Shown here piece by piece: positions 1 to 7,334 of a stretch of DNA of 16,194 nt (position 1 is its first letter; each line of letters starts with the position of its first letter). The stretch is from Dehalococcoidia bacterium UBA1152. Its GTDB lineage: Bacteria; Chloroflexota; Dehalococcoidia; Lucifugimonadales; UBA2962. Position numbers and translations under genes: made by a program. The DNA lies in the NCBI GenBank assembly GCA_002311285.1, contig DBZU01000070.1:1-16194 (forward strand), written 5' to 3'. Below the pieces are notes generated by a model that saw nothing but the letters and a program-made list of their open reading frames with translations, was not told where the DNA came from and searched no databases.

Positions 1-400
1 CGTATGCGAAATTTTTTTCTATCAGCCCAGATACCATGTTTATAATAGTGTCGATCTCAGCCGTAGCTCTTGGATACAAATGTGCTCTTAATACGCCTAA
101 CATATCCATTTCTTTAAAATAACTAGATATATTTGATTCAGCCAGTTCTGATACAGAGACACCTTGTTTACCAGCCCCATCAATCATTTTGTCATCTATG
201 TCAGTAAAATTTTCAACGTGCCGAACCTTGAAACCTTTGTATTCTAGATACCTTCTAAATACATCAAAAACAACAGATCTCATAGCATGACCAACGTGAG
301 CAGGGGAGTAAGGTGTTATTCCACAAACGTACATGGAGATGGTGTCTCCGAAAGAATTAATAGATTCTGTTTTTCCAGTTAAAGTATTGTGTATTTTCAT
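1..400 (-). CDS. cysS: Cysteinyl-tRNA synthetase, N-terminal part (runs off the left edge)
   Basis: This enzyme charges tRNA-Cys with cysteine in the cytoplasm. Only the first 133 codons are present; the frame is open to base 2. The ATG at 400-398 opens the class I Rossmann domain. Cys26 lies in YVCGITPY and is the expected first zinc ligand. HVGH at residues 35-38 is the HIGH motif, and NFTDIDDK follows some 40 residues later, as in CysS. The N-terminal motif has Thr-Pro-Tyr where many CysS have Thr-Val-Tyr. MshC (the mycothiol cysteine ligase) also has this, but the FTDIDDK segment and the ispDF neighbourhood favour true CysS. It lies 33 bp downstream of ispF and is probably co-transcribed. 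No clear ribosome binding site precedes it. Confidence 0.93.
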   Translation of the reverse strand, partial: MKIHNTLTGKTESINSFGDTISMYVCGITPYSPAHVGHAMRSVVFDVFRRYLEYKGFKVRHVENFTDIDDKMIDGAGKQGVSVSELAESNISSYFKEMDMLGVLRAHLYPRATAEIDTIINMVSGLIEKNFAY

Positions 401-433
401 TAACTAATTTTGATATCGTTCAGTTAGTTTTCG

Positions 434-916
434 TCAAGTAAGTTTTTCTATTGTAGCTATTGCCAAAGCTCCTATACCTTTACCCTCTCCGATAAACCCA
501 AGTTTATCTGTTGTTGTCGCTTTCAGATTAATATCAGAGGTGTTTATGCCGGCTGACTTTGAAATACATGATTCCATATTAAATATATGCGGTCGCAACA
601 AAGGTTCCTGAGCAAGAATTGTAGCATCGACGTATATAGTCTTCCATCCTGTCTCTTTCAACTTAATTACAGTTTTTTGGAGTAAATGCATTGAAGACAC
701 GTTGTGATACTTGGGGCTAGTTTCTGGGAAATGCTGTCCGATATCGCCCAAGCCTGCAGCCCCGAGCATGGCATCAATTATGGCATGAGTTATTACATCT
801 CCGTCAGAATTTCCTGCTAGTCCCATATTATGAGGGATTTCAACCCCCCCTAATATTAGTTTCTGATTGGTTACTAATGGATGGACATCCATTCCTATTC
901 CAGTTCTATAATTCAT
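434..916 (-). CDS. ispF: 2-C-methyl-D-erythritol 2,4-cyclodiphosphate synthase
   Basis: IspF cyclises CDP-methylerythritol 2-phosphate to methylerythritol cyclodiphosphate with release of CMP, the fifth step of the MEP pathway. The 160 residues match the usual family length. The zinc ligands are visible as Asp10, His12 and His44. GAAGLGDIGQHFPET around 52-66 and KATTTDKLGF near the C-terminus are family signatures. One oddity: the loop that normally reads GHSDGD reads GNSDGD, so Asn36 replaces the residue equivalent to E. coli His34. The Asn codon is AAT, one base from a His codon. The start codon directly abuts the ispD stop codon (914-916 against 917-919), which indicates translational coupling. 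Family identity is secure; full catalytic competence is not proven by sequence. Confidence 0.95.
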   Translation of the reverse strand: MNYRTGIGMDVHPLVTNQKLILGGVEIPHNMGLAGNSDGDVITHAIIDAMLGAAGLGDIGQHFPETSPKYHNVSSMHLLQKTVIKLKETGWKTIYVDATILAQEPLLRPHIFNMESCISKSAGINTSDINLKATTTDKLGFIGEGKGIGALAIATIEKLT

Positions 917-1606
917 TTACAAATTCTGTCCCTGTTGATCGTTTATGAAAGCTTTAACGACATTTATATCTTCCGAAGTTGTGATTTTAATATTACTGTA
1001 CTCGCTCACAAATAAGGACACTTTCCCTCCTAAGGCTTCAATCATAGAAGCGTCGTCTGTAACATCTTTTGTAATTTTCTCATGTGCAAGTTTCAGGATT
1101 TTTGTTTTAAAAACTTGAGGTGTTTGTACCATCCATAGAGAATTTCTTTTTGGAGTTTGAGTAACGGTTAAAGATTTGTCTGCAATTTTTATAGTATCTT
1201 TAACTCTCACTGCTGCAACGGCTGAGCCCATGGTTGAAGCATGCCTTAAACTGTTATCGAGGATTTTTGTTGTAACACATGGTCTCGATCCATCATGTAT
1301 AACGGTCCAGACTGCGTCTTTGACGTGTGACAGCCCCAGCTTCACTGAGTCTTGTCGCCTTTCACCTCCTGCGATAATTGACTTAACTTTAGACCAGTCC
1401 TCCTGTTTTACTAATGAATTCCCTTTATGTAGGTTCTCAGCGGAAAATACTAATATTATCGATTTGATAGCGTTACAGTCTTGCATTGCCTGTATTGAAT
1501 AAGAAATTACAGGTCGCTTGAAAATGGGAGTGAAGATCTTATCAATACCATCCATTCGAGTAGAAGAGCCTGCCGCTATAATCAATCCAGTCGCGTTTTT
1601 TGTCAT
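917..1606 (-). CDS. ispD: 2-C-methyl-D-erythritol 4-phosphate cytidylyltransferase
   Basis: IspD transfers CMP from CTP to methylerythritol 4-phosphate, the third step of the MEP isoprenoid pathway. The 229-residue length is normal. The N-terminal nucleotide-binding loop LIIAAGSSTRM (residues 8-18) carries Arg17, and Lys23 follows in GIDK. GGERRQDSV at 80-88 and HDGSRP at 104-109 match the CTP and metal-binding region, and TDDASMIE near 183-190 is also typical. The ATG start is preceded by a short AGGA, a weak ribosome binding site. It heads the ispD-ispF-cysS cluster, a gene order seen in several bacterial phyla including Firmicutes and Chloroflexota. Its promoter should lie in the 158-bp divergent gap before the LysR gene. 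Confidence 0.95.
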   Translation of the reverse strand: MTKNATGLIIAAGSSTRMDGIDKIFTPIFKRPVISYSIQAMQDCNAIKSIILVFSAENLHKGNSLVKQEDWSKVKSIIAGGERRQDSVKLGLSHVKDAVWTVIHDGSRPCVTTKILDNSLRHASTMGSAVAAVRVKDTIKIADKSLTVTQTPKRNSLWMVQTPQVFKTKILKLAHEKITKDVTDDASMIEALGGKVSLFVSEYSNIKITTSEDINVVKAFINDQQGQNL

Positions 1607-1632
1607 TTTCCTAAATTTCTTTTTATATCAAA

Positions 1633-1649
1633 ATTATACAATTGATAAT
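1633..1649. promoter_or_regulatory. Candidate LysR-type binding site (ATTAT-N7-ATAAT)
   Basis: The arms ATTAT and ATAAT form a perfect 5-bp inverted repeat separated by seven bases, giving the T-N11-A spacing expected of LysR-family operators. It starts 27 bp upstream of the ispD start codon, next to a divergently transcribed LysR gene. In AT-rich DNA such a repeat can arise by chance, so this is a candidate only. Confidence 0.27.
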
Positions 1650-1679
1650 TATTTTATATCTCCGCGGTTTTTACAAAAT

Positions 1680-1709
1680 TTGTTGATGAATAAGATGATT
1701 TAGTATACA
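1680..1709 (+). promoter_or_regulatory. Candidate sigma-70-type promoter for the LysR-type gene
   Basis: A TTGTTG hexamer at 1680-1685 is followed after 18 bases by TATACA at 1704-1709, close to the -35 and -10 consensus. Transcription would start near 1716 and leave a leader of about 50 bases before the ATG at 1765. This is assigned by eye from the sequence alone. Confidence 0.33.
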
Positions 1710-1764
1710 TAGACAGTTAATATGTCTTTAATGATTGAAAAAATATTGACTCGAGCCTGAAGCC

Positions 1765-2679
1765 ATGGAGTTTTCACAAATACAATCTTTTGTAGAGGCT
1801 GAGAGGAAAGGTAGTTTTCGTAAAGCTGCCAAAGAGCTCTTTGTATCTCAGTCAGCAATTAGTAATCGTATTAAATTGTTGGAAACGGAGTTGGGAGTTG
1901 AGCTGTTTAGACGGTTCAGGAACGGAGTAATCTTAACAGATGCTGGCAGAACATTTTTGCCATATGCTACAAGAGCCCTTTACACGTTAAATGAAGCTAA
2001 ACAGGTAGTTCCGACTAATCGTGTTTCAGGCCGAAGCTTGCTTACAATAGCGTCCACGCGCGTTTTAGGCACATATACTGTGCCCGCGATATTGAGTCGA
2101 TTGAAGGATGAATACCCTGATATCAGGACGCATATAAACATAGCCAGATCAAAGGAAGTGTTAGATTTGGTTGTGAACAAACATGTCCAAATCGGATTAT
2201 CGAGAGGGTTGGTGCATCCTGATATAGACACTAGACGTCTGTTCGATGAAGATTTGGTGCTAATTACTAATCCTTCGCACGAATTTGTAGTCCATGGAAA
2301 TGTAACCATCAATGAAGTAGCTAGAGAACCGTTAATTTTATATAATGCTCAATCTTCATATTTTCTGTTGATCGAAGAGGTATGTAATGAAGCCGGAATT
2401 ACTCCTAATGTAGAAATCAGGGTTGATAGTGTCGATTCTATAAAAAGTATGGTAGAGATAGGTTTAGGAGTGTCATTTGTGCCTCGATCTTCGATAAAGA
2501 AAGAGCTTGAAAATGGCACGTTGTGTGAAATACCCATGGGGCCTACTTCACGTATGGTAATTTCAACGTGTGTCTTGATTCATAGATCAGAAAAAACCGA
2601 TTCAACAGTAAAAGCATTTCTGTCTGTCCTTGAAAGCTTTTATTCCACATGGCCAAAGAAAATTCATAAGCAATTGTAA
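1765..2679 (+). CDS. LysR-family transcriptional regulator
   Basis: A DNA-binding regulator of the LysR family; its target and effector are unknown. The winged helix-turn-helix fills residues 1-60, with the characteristic GSFRKAAKELFVSQSAIS stretch at 16-33, ELGVELFRR at 42-50 and LTDAGRTFL at 57-65. Residues from about 90 to 293 form the periplasmic-binding-protein-like effector domain, including the conserved GLGVSFVPRSS near residue 235. The 304-residue length is typical. The ATG at 1765 matches the family's usual N-terminus, although no strong ribosome binding site precedes it. It is transcribed away from ispD and is followed 42 bp later by an EVE-domain gene in the same direction. The effector domain resembles CysL/CbbR-type regulators in general layout, but I cannot name a ligand. 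Confidence 0.92.
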   Translation: MEFSQIQSFVEAERKGSFRKAAKELFVSQSAISNRIKLLETELGVELFRRFRNGVILTDAGRTFLPYATRALYTLNEAKQVVPTNRVSGRSLLTIASTRVLGTYTVPAILSRLKDEYPDIRTHINIARSKEVLDLVVNKHVQIGLSRGLVHPDIDTRRLFDEDLVLITNPSHEFVVHGNVTINEVAREPLILYNAQSSYFLLIEEVCNEAGITPNVEIRVDSVDSIKSMVEIGLGVSFVPRSSIKKELENGTLCEIPMGPTSRMVISTCVLIHRSEKTDSTVKAFLSVLESFYSTWPKKIHKQL

Positions 2680-2721
2680 CGGTGATAAGATTCCAATTAT
2701 CTGAACTTACAGCACTTTAAT

Positions 2722-3171
2722 ATGACCAAAAATTACTGGATGTTTGCTACCACTGAAGAAAACTTTCTAATTTCGTCAAAGATGGGTTTAAATTTACATG
2801 GATTTGGCAAAAAGTATAAACGGCGAACTGATCGTATGAATGCGGGCGACGAAGTCATATATTACCTAAGAGACAAAATGAAATGGTGCGCTGTTAGTGA
2901 AATTGAATCATCAGCATTTGAAGACACTAGTCCGGTTTGGATAACTCAGAGTCGGGGAGAAGATTTCAGGTATCGAGTCAAAATGAACCCTAAAATCATT
3001 TTGAAAACAGATCAATATGTAGACGCATCTTTAGTTGCACCTACGCTAAAGTATCTTAAACGTTGGCCGCTGGAGCTTTGGCAATTAGCTTTTATAGAGG
3101 ACTTACATTTGTTGCCACAAAAAGATTTCAGGTTCATAGAAGGGGAAATAAAACGAATTCAAAATTCTTAG
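2722..3171 (+). CDS. EVE-domain (PUA-like) protein
   Basis: A 149-residue protein that is almost entirely one EVE domain. This PUA/YTH-related beta-barrel is known in other members to bind modified bases or RNA. Support comes from NYWMFATTEENF at 4-15, the AGDEVIYYL strand-turn at 41-49, the W at position 55 followed by the AVSEIESS strand, and a C-terminal half with LKYLKRWPLELW before the final helix. No nuclease, methyltransferase or other effector is fused to it. It is 42 bp downstream of the LysR gene and probably shares its transcript. The next gene, DUF1802, converges on it with a 41-bp gap. Its cellular role cannot be read from the sequence: RNA modification recognition, translation quality control and modified-DNA recognition are all possible. 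Confidence 0.8.
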   Translation: MTKNYWMFATTEENFLISSKMGLNLHGFGKKYKRRTDRMNAGDEVIYYLRDKMKWCAVSEIESSAFEDTSPVWITQSRGEDFRYRVKMNPKIILKTDQYVDASLVAPTLKYLKRWPLELWQLAFIEDLHLLPQKDFRFIEGEIKRIQNS

Positions 3172-3212
3172 TTGTTACTCTTCCGAAATCTGCTGATTGA
3201 ATATCGATTTGA

Positions 3213-3806
3213 TTAATTGGATAGCAACGTATGTATCTTTTCACAAATATTGTTGTACTTAACGTCAGGTATTACAGGCTCGAGTTCTCCCATTGGCACG
3301 TCTTGACCAAGATCAACCCATGATTTACAACTTCCGTATTCTGAAAGTATAGGTAAAGCTTGAGGTTGTAATAAAGGATAAACTCTCAGGAGCGCCACTA
3401 TTGCAGGCTTGTTTGGCCTCCAGTTTACCCGCTTATTTGTATACTCCTCATTCCACATGTGAAAGTTTGAAATCGTATTTAATGTTTGTGTAGAAGTTAC
3501 TTCAAATTTGTGTGTAACTTTAGCAAAAGCTGAAAGGTTAATTAATCCAGGGACGTCATTGTCTTCTATAGTATTTAATAAATCAGAGTGAAACTGATTT
3601 TTAATTAAAGCTTTATTTTGATGTTCATATGTAGGAAACAATAGAAATTCTGAATCTACTGACAGTTCTGATGTAAAATCTCGGTCTGCTTTATCAATGC
3701 CGCCTTTACGAATAATCACTATTTGCCGGCCTTCTTTTAAAATAAGACATGCAGTGGCCCATTCTTTTAATGCAAATGAACTTGATGGTGGTAAAAGATA
3801 AATCAT
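3213..3806 (-). CDS. DUF1802 family protein
   Basis: A 197-residue protein of unknown function that I assign to the DUF1802 family. The N-terminus shows the family's layout: FALKEWATAC at 11-20, then a strand and IIRKGGI at 31-37, then FLLFPTYEHQ at 54-63. The C-terminal third contains NWRPNKPAIVALLRVYPL, which also fits. There is no signal peptide and no membrane segment, so it should be cytoplasmic. The ATG at 3806 is the natural start because the family's ALKEWA motif follows closely. No ribosome binding site is apparent. The gene is isolated: it converges with the EVE gene on one side and is divergent from the Yip1-like gene on the other. Confidence 0.8.
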   Translation of the reverse strand: MIYLLPPSSSFALKEWATACLILKEGRQIVIIRKGGIDKADRDFTSELSVDSEFLLFPTYEHQNKALIKNQFHSDLLNTIEDNDVPGLINLSAFAKVTHKFEVTSTQTLNTISNFHMWNEEYTNKRVNWRPNKPAIVALLRVYPLLQPQALPILSEYGSCKSWVDLGQDVPMGELEPVIPDVKYNNICEKIHTLLSN

Positions 3807-3976
3807 AAATTTGTAGCTTAGCTAAGGTGTATTCTGCTTATAAATTCAAAAATAATAAAATGTTATTTTAACTTATAGAAACTATAATTAGCTATTAATT
3901 GGGAATAAAATAAATAAGACAAATAAATTAATTATAAGAATTTACAAATTAAATTAATCAACGGAATTCAAACAAT
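3807..3976. promoter_or_regulatory. AT-rich divergent intergenic region
   Basis: This 170-bp, strongly AT-rich gap lies between the divergent DUF1802 and Yip1-like genes and should carry both promoters. A perfect 10-bp palindrome, CTTAGCTAAG, sits at 3817-3826, only 11 bases before the DUF1802 start codon. A related TTAGCTA string recurs near 3888. The segment 3901-3960 is low-complexity A/T. I could not assign a specific -10/-35 pair with confidence. Confidence 0.4.
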
Positions 3977-4576
3977 TTGAAACGATCAAAATTAAATAAT
4001 AAAAATAAAGACCCGCAAGATAAATTGAACTTCACTTCACTTGTACTAAGAGCAGTTTTTTTAGATGGGAGTATTTACAAGTCCATCAATGAGCAGCCCA
4101 AAGCAGTGTTATTCGCATTGATTTTAGTTTGTATAACTGGCATTGCCTACGGGTATGGACTAAATAACGAACCGTTAGATATCCCCACTCCAACATTTTT
4201 ATCCTTCATGGGTGACGAAAGATTTGCAATGGTTACTAGGATGGGATCCATTATCTTGAGTTGGAACATTTGGTCGATAATAGCATGGTTATCGACTAAA
4301 TGGGCTTTTAAGAGTACAGGTTCCTTAATTGATATGTTCAGGTCTATTGGAATCGCTTATGCTCCGGGGATACTTTTCTTTTTAGCTCCAATTGACGTGC
4401 CGGCTATCAGTGGGACTTTAGGAGAAGGACTGTTATTGTTTGCAAAACTTTGGGTGTTTGTAGCAGGGGCTCAGGCAGTTAAAGAGACCGCAGGATACAA
4501 AGGAATTTATGGTTATATACCTGGAAGTTTGACTGGGTTTATAGCGTGGTTTTTGTTTTTCAATGTTGTCCCTTAG
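3977..4576 (+). CDS. Yip1-family integral membrane protein
   Basis: A 199-residue membrane protein with five predicted membrane segments at about residues 42-60, 88-110, 121-138, 148-166 and 181-197. It has a charged cytoplasmic N-terminus rich in Lys and Asn. The pattern of a pre-membrane amphipathic stretch, W-N-I-W-S-I-I-A-W in the second segment and IGIAYAPGILFFLAP in the third is typical of bacterial Yip1 (PF04893) proteins, whose function is not established. The start is a TTG at 3977: no ATG occurs in frame until residue 78, which would delete the first membrane segment. No good ribosome binding site precedes it, so the exact start is uncertain. The next gene, tatD, converges on it after a 46-bp gap with no visible terminator hairpin. 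Confidence 0.72.
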   Translation: MKRSKLNNKNKDPQDKLNFTSLVLRAVFLDGSIYKSINEQPKAVLFALILVCITGIAYGYGLNNEPLDIPTPTFLSFMGDERFAMVTRMGSIILSWNIWSIIAWLSTKWAFKSTGSLIDMFRSIGIAYAPGILFFLAPIDVPAISGTLGEGLLLFAKLWVFVAGAQAVKETAGYKGIYGYIPGSLTGFIAWFLFFNVVP

Positions 4577-4622
4577 AAATCAATAATAGCTATTTAATCA
4601 CAACTTATTGTATTGACAGCAA

Positions 4623-5435
4623 TCATGTTTTCGAATGGTGAGACACACTTTCAAAATGCGCTTTTAGCATTGCCGCATTTTCAAGCATGCGCAAGGCATT
4701 ATCAGAAGTAATTTTAGCGACCTCTCCAACATCAATATCTTTGATACGCCCAATTTCATTGGCTACATCCAGTGTGTGTCGAGGCTCTGTCCAATTTTCC
4801 CTGTATTTTTTAAACGGCTGTGGAAACGAATCTGTCTCGAGAAGAATGCGGTTAATGGGAATGTTGAGTGCCACTTTTTGCAGGTCAAGGATTCGAATTA
4901 AAGGCCTACCTAAAGAAATGTAAAAGCCGAGGTCGATTAGTTGATTCGCTGTCGTTTCATCCCCTTGGAAATAATGCATAGCTCCACCAACTTCAAAAGC
5001 ACGTTCCTCTTTTAGAACTCTAACTGAGTCTTGGTAGGCTTCTCTGCAATGAAAAACTATGGGTAGCGATAGTTCCCTAGCTATTCCGATTTGCCTTCTA
5101 AACGCTTTATATTGAATGGCCCGGTCGGGACTATTTTCCATGAAGTCTAAGCCAATTTCACTTATCATAATCACCTCATCTAGACTGGCTAATTCTAATA
5201 TTCGATTGGCCGTTTCTTTACTAAAGCTGTTATTAAGTTCATTTGGATGGATCCCCACCCCCGGAAAAACCTGATCGTATTTTTTCGATAGATTTATCGC
5301 CTTTTCTGATGATTCAATTGTTGTCCCGACAGTTACAATCGCTACGACACCGGATTGAGTCGCCCTTTTAAGAATTTGTGGAATTTCCGTGTCACTAAAG
5401 TCATTTAAATGTGAATGACAGTCTATTAATTTCAT
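4623..5435 (-). CDS. TatD-family metal-dependent hydrolase (DNase type)
   Basis: TatD enzymes are metal-dependent TIM-barrel hydrolases, several of which are 3'-5' DNases. All expected metal ligands are present: His7 and His9 in DCHSHLND, Glu93 in ISEIGLDF, His129 in IVFHCREA, His154 in AMHYFQGD, and Asp202 in LLETDSFPQP. The closing YRENWTEPRHTLDVA segment fits the family, where the motif is more often R..N.P. The 270-residue length is normal. The ATG at 5435 is the obvious start because the metal motif follows within seven codons. It stands alone, divergent from the solute-binding protein gene with only 36 bp between them. Substrate (DNA repair exonuclease or D-aminoacyl-type hydrolysis) cannot be decided from sequence. 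Confidence 0.92.
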   Translation of the reverse strand: MKLIDCHSHLNDFSDTEIPQILKRATQSGVVAIVTVGTTIESSEKAINLSKKYDQVFPGVGIHPNELNNSFSKETANRILELASLDEVIMISEIGLDFMENSPDRAIQYKAFRRQIGIARELSLPIVFHCREAYQDSVRVLKEERAFEVGGAMHYFQGDETTANQLIDLGFYISLGRPLIRILDLQKVALNIPINRILLETDSFPQPFKKYRENWTEPRHTLDVANEIGRIKDIDVGEVAKITSDNALRMLENAAMLKAHFESVSHHSKT

Positions 5436-5471
5436 ATCAATTTATGTGTATCCTATATATGATTTCAGTCA

Positions 5472-7334
5472 ATGATGTGTTCAGTTATCGTTAATATCAT
5501 GGAATATGGATTGAGTAGAGCCTTATTATCTAAAAAAAAACTTGTTGTTATTATTGCCTTAATCGGTTTCACTATGTTTTTAGCATGTTCGAGTGATAAC
5601 AATGAAGCAGAAACAGTCATTGCGAATCTGTCAACTGTCAACTCGTTAGACTCTAACGTTTATGTAAATGAAAAGGAATTCGATTCTACAGATGATGTAT
5701 TACTTAATACTGTAGAAACTGCTGAAGGGTCAACTTCTCGAGATTCAGACATTGATTTAGACACTTCGACAACTCCGGAATTTTCTGACCCTGAGATTGG
5801 CGAAACAGATCTAGAAATAAATGTTACTTCAATAGTAACTGAAAGTATTCCTAAAGGTGTTTATGGAGGAGTCTTAAGATTTGCCAGCGAATATGAGGAC
5901 CTAAATCAAGATGTTCATTTCGAAGTTTCTCCGACGTTAGCTAGTTTTGGGCCAGGCATCATATATAGTCGAGTATTAAGATTCACAACGGGGCCTGATG
6001 TAAGCCAGCCGAGCCTCGATATTGAGTGTGATGTGTGTGAATCTTGGCAGATGACCACTCCTACGAGTTTTAAATTTAAACTTCGTGATGGCGTTCGTTG
6101 GCATAATGAGGATGCACTTAACAATAGAATCTTAAGTTCACAAGACGTTGTTTACAGTTTATCTCGTCAGCTAACCGGGCCAAATTCTGTGTTACTTGGA
6201 TCAATCAGTGAGATTTCAGTGGTTAACGACTTAGAATTTGTTATAGATTTAAAATTTCCTGATGCAGATTTCATAATGGGCCTTGCAGATGCCAGATCTA
6301 AAATACTTAATAGTGAAGTAGTCGATAACAACGGTTATTTAACGAACAGCTCAATGGTAGGAACTGGACCGTGGAAATTATCGGCTGATAGTAGACAAGG
6401 AGTCCATAAGTTTGAAAAGAATCAGTTTTATTTTGAGAGCGATTTTCCATACGCTGATGGACTAAACCTGTATTTAATTCCTGATGAAATGACGAGAGAA
6501 ACCTCTTTCGTAGTTGGACAACTAGATGCTATTCACTTGAACGATACGCAATTGCGTCAGTTTGAATCTAATTTTGATGTTGCGGATTACTTGTTTGTAC
6601 CCGAAACCGGGATGGGGGTGGAGATTTCGTTAAACCCCAACACAAAACCATTCGATGATATTGATGTACGAAAAGCAGTGTTGTCTGCTATTGACCCATG
6701 GTCTTATATTAGTGGGATATGGTCTGATGCAGGATATGTGTCGTTGGGGATGCCTATGATTAACAATGATTGGCTTATTGATGTAAATGAAACGTCCAAA
6801 TATTTTAATAATATCTCCAATGCCAAATCTTTACTGGATCGACTATCAATTGATCCAGTAAAGATTAAAGTCGGAAAATTTGGCGCTAATTATATTGAGC
6901 ACGCCGAGATGCTTAAAAAAGACTTAACCAATGTGGGATTTGATGTAGAGATTGAAGAAGTTAGTCGAATTGATTTTGTCGATAACGTGTGGAAGGGTGG
7001 CGATTATCAAATTTTTATTGGACCAGCACCTTATGTTAATTCTCCAAATATTTATCTTTTTTCGGTTATCCATTCTGAAGGATTATGGCATCATGGGAAT
7101 CCACTAGTTCAGGAACTTGATTTGGCGATTGAGATCCAATCTGGAGAATATGACCATACAAAAAGACGATTGCAGCATCAGCGTATACAGAAATTAATTT
7201 GGGAGTCTTTTACTCGCTTCATGCCTGTTACAAGAAAATCCATTTGGCTTGTTCAGGATTGGCTGGAAAACTTTTATCCAACTTCAGCAGGATTTGAATA
7301 CAATTATTTGAGCGAATCTTGGATTAAGCAGTAA
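5472..7334 (+). CDS. ABC transporter solute-binding lipoprotein, family 5 (peptide/nickel type)
   Basis: The extracytoplasmic substrate receptor of an oligopeptide/nickel-type ABC importer. The N-terminus has Lys21-Lys23, a hydrophobic stretch, and a lipobox ending at Cys39 (TMFLAC), so it is probably a membrane-anchored lipoprotein. Residues 40-127 form an acidic, Ser/Thr/Asn-rich linker without recognisable fold. The family 5 domain starts near residue 130 (YGGVLRFAS) and shows FKFKLRDGVRWHNEDALNNRILSSQDVVYSL-type signatures and VRKAVLSAID. An unusual CDVC pair (Cys186, Cys189) replaces the common PDLA before ESW. The start is uncertain: ATG 5499 would give a tidier signal peptide and leave room for a promoter in the short gap with tatD. 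No permease or ATPase genes adjoin it. Its 3' end overlaps the convergent sufU paralogue by 11 bp. The ligand is unknown. Confidence 0.87.
   Translation: MMCSVIVNIMEYGLSRALLSKKKLVVIIALIGFTMFLACSSDNNEAETVIANLSTVNSLDSNVYVNEKEFDSTDDVLLNTVETAEGSTSRDSDIDLDTSTTPEFSDPEIGETDLEINVTSIVTESIPKGVYGGVLRFASEYEDLNQDVHFEVSPTLASFGPGIIYSRVLRFTTGPDVSQPSLDIECDVCESWQMTTPTSFKFKLRDGVRWHNEDALNNRILSSQDVVYSLSRQLTGPNSVLLGSISEISVVNDLEFVIDLKFPDADFIMGLADARSKILNSEVVDNNGYLTNSSMVGTGPWKLSADSRQGVHKFEKNQFYFESDFPYADGLNLYLIPDEMTRETSFVVGQLDAIHLNDTQLRQFESNFDVADYLFVPETGMGVEISLNPNTKPFDDIDVRKAVLSAIDPWSYISGIWSDAGYVSLGMPMINNDWLIDVNETSKYFNNISNAKSLLDRLSIDPVKIKVGKFGANYIEHAEMLKKDLTNVGFDVEIEEVSRIDFVDNVWKGGDYQIFIGPAPYVNSPNIYLFSVIHSEGLWHHGNPLVQELDLAIEIQSGEYDHTKRRLQHQRIQKLIWESFTRFMPVTRKSIWLVQDWLENFYPTSAGFEYNYLSESWIKQ

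Larger units (their letters stand above)
1607..1764. promoter_or_regulatory. Divergent promoter region between ispD and the LysR-type gene
   Basis: This 158-bp AT-rich gap separates ispD (minus) from the LysR-type gene (plus), so it must carry both promoters unless transcripts enter from outside. It contains a 17-bp inverted repeat near the ispD side and a plausible sigma-70-like promoter facing the LysR gene, both listed separately. No GC-rich hairpin is present. A divergent arrangement is classic for LysR regulators that control their neighbour, but control of ispD by this one is only a possibility. Confidence 0.5.

Noticed and set aside
1..400. Assignment of the first gene to MshC (mycothiol cysteine ligase)
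   Set aside because: The CGITPY motif is shared with MshC, but the FTDIDDK segment and the position behind ispD-ispF fit CysS; the remainder of the protein is outside the window.
1176..1502. Plus-strand open frame of 108 codons opposite ispD
   Set aside because: It lies wholly within ispD on the other strand, has no ribosome binding site and a composition unlike a real protein; it is a shadow of ispD.
2722..3806. EVE and DUF1802 genes as a defence island
   Set aside because: There is no nuclease, methyltransferase, helicase or toxin-antitoxin gene nearby, the two genes converge rather than form an operon, and the surroundings are housekeeping genes.
3856..3870. TAAAAT-GTT-ATTTTA hairpin as a terminator
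   Set aside because: The six-pair stem is made only of A-T pairs in an AT-rich gap between divergent genes, where no terminator is needed; it is probably chance.
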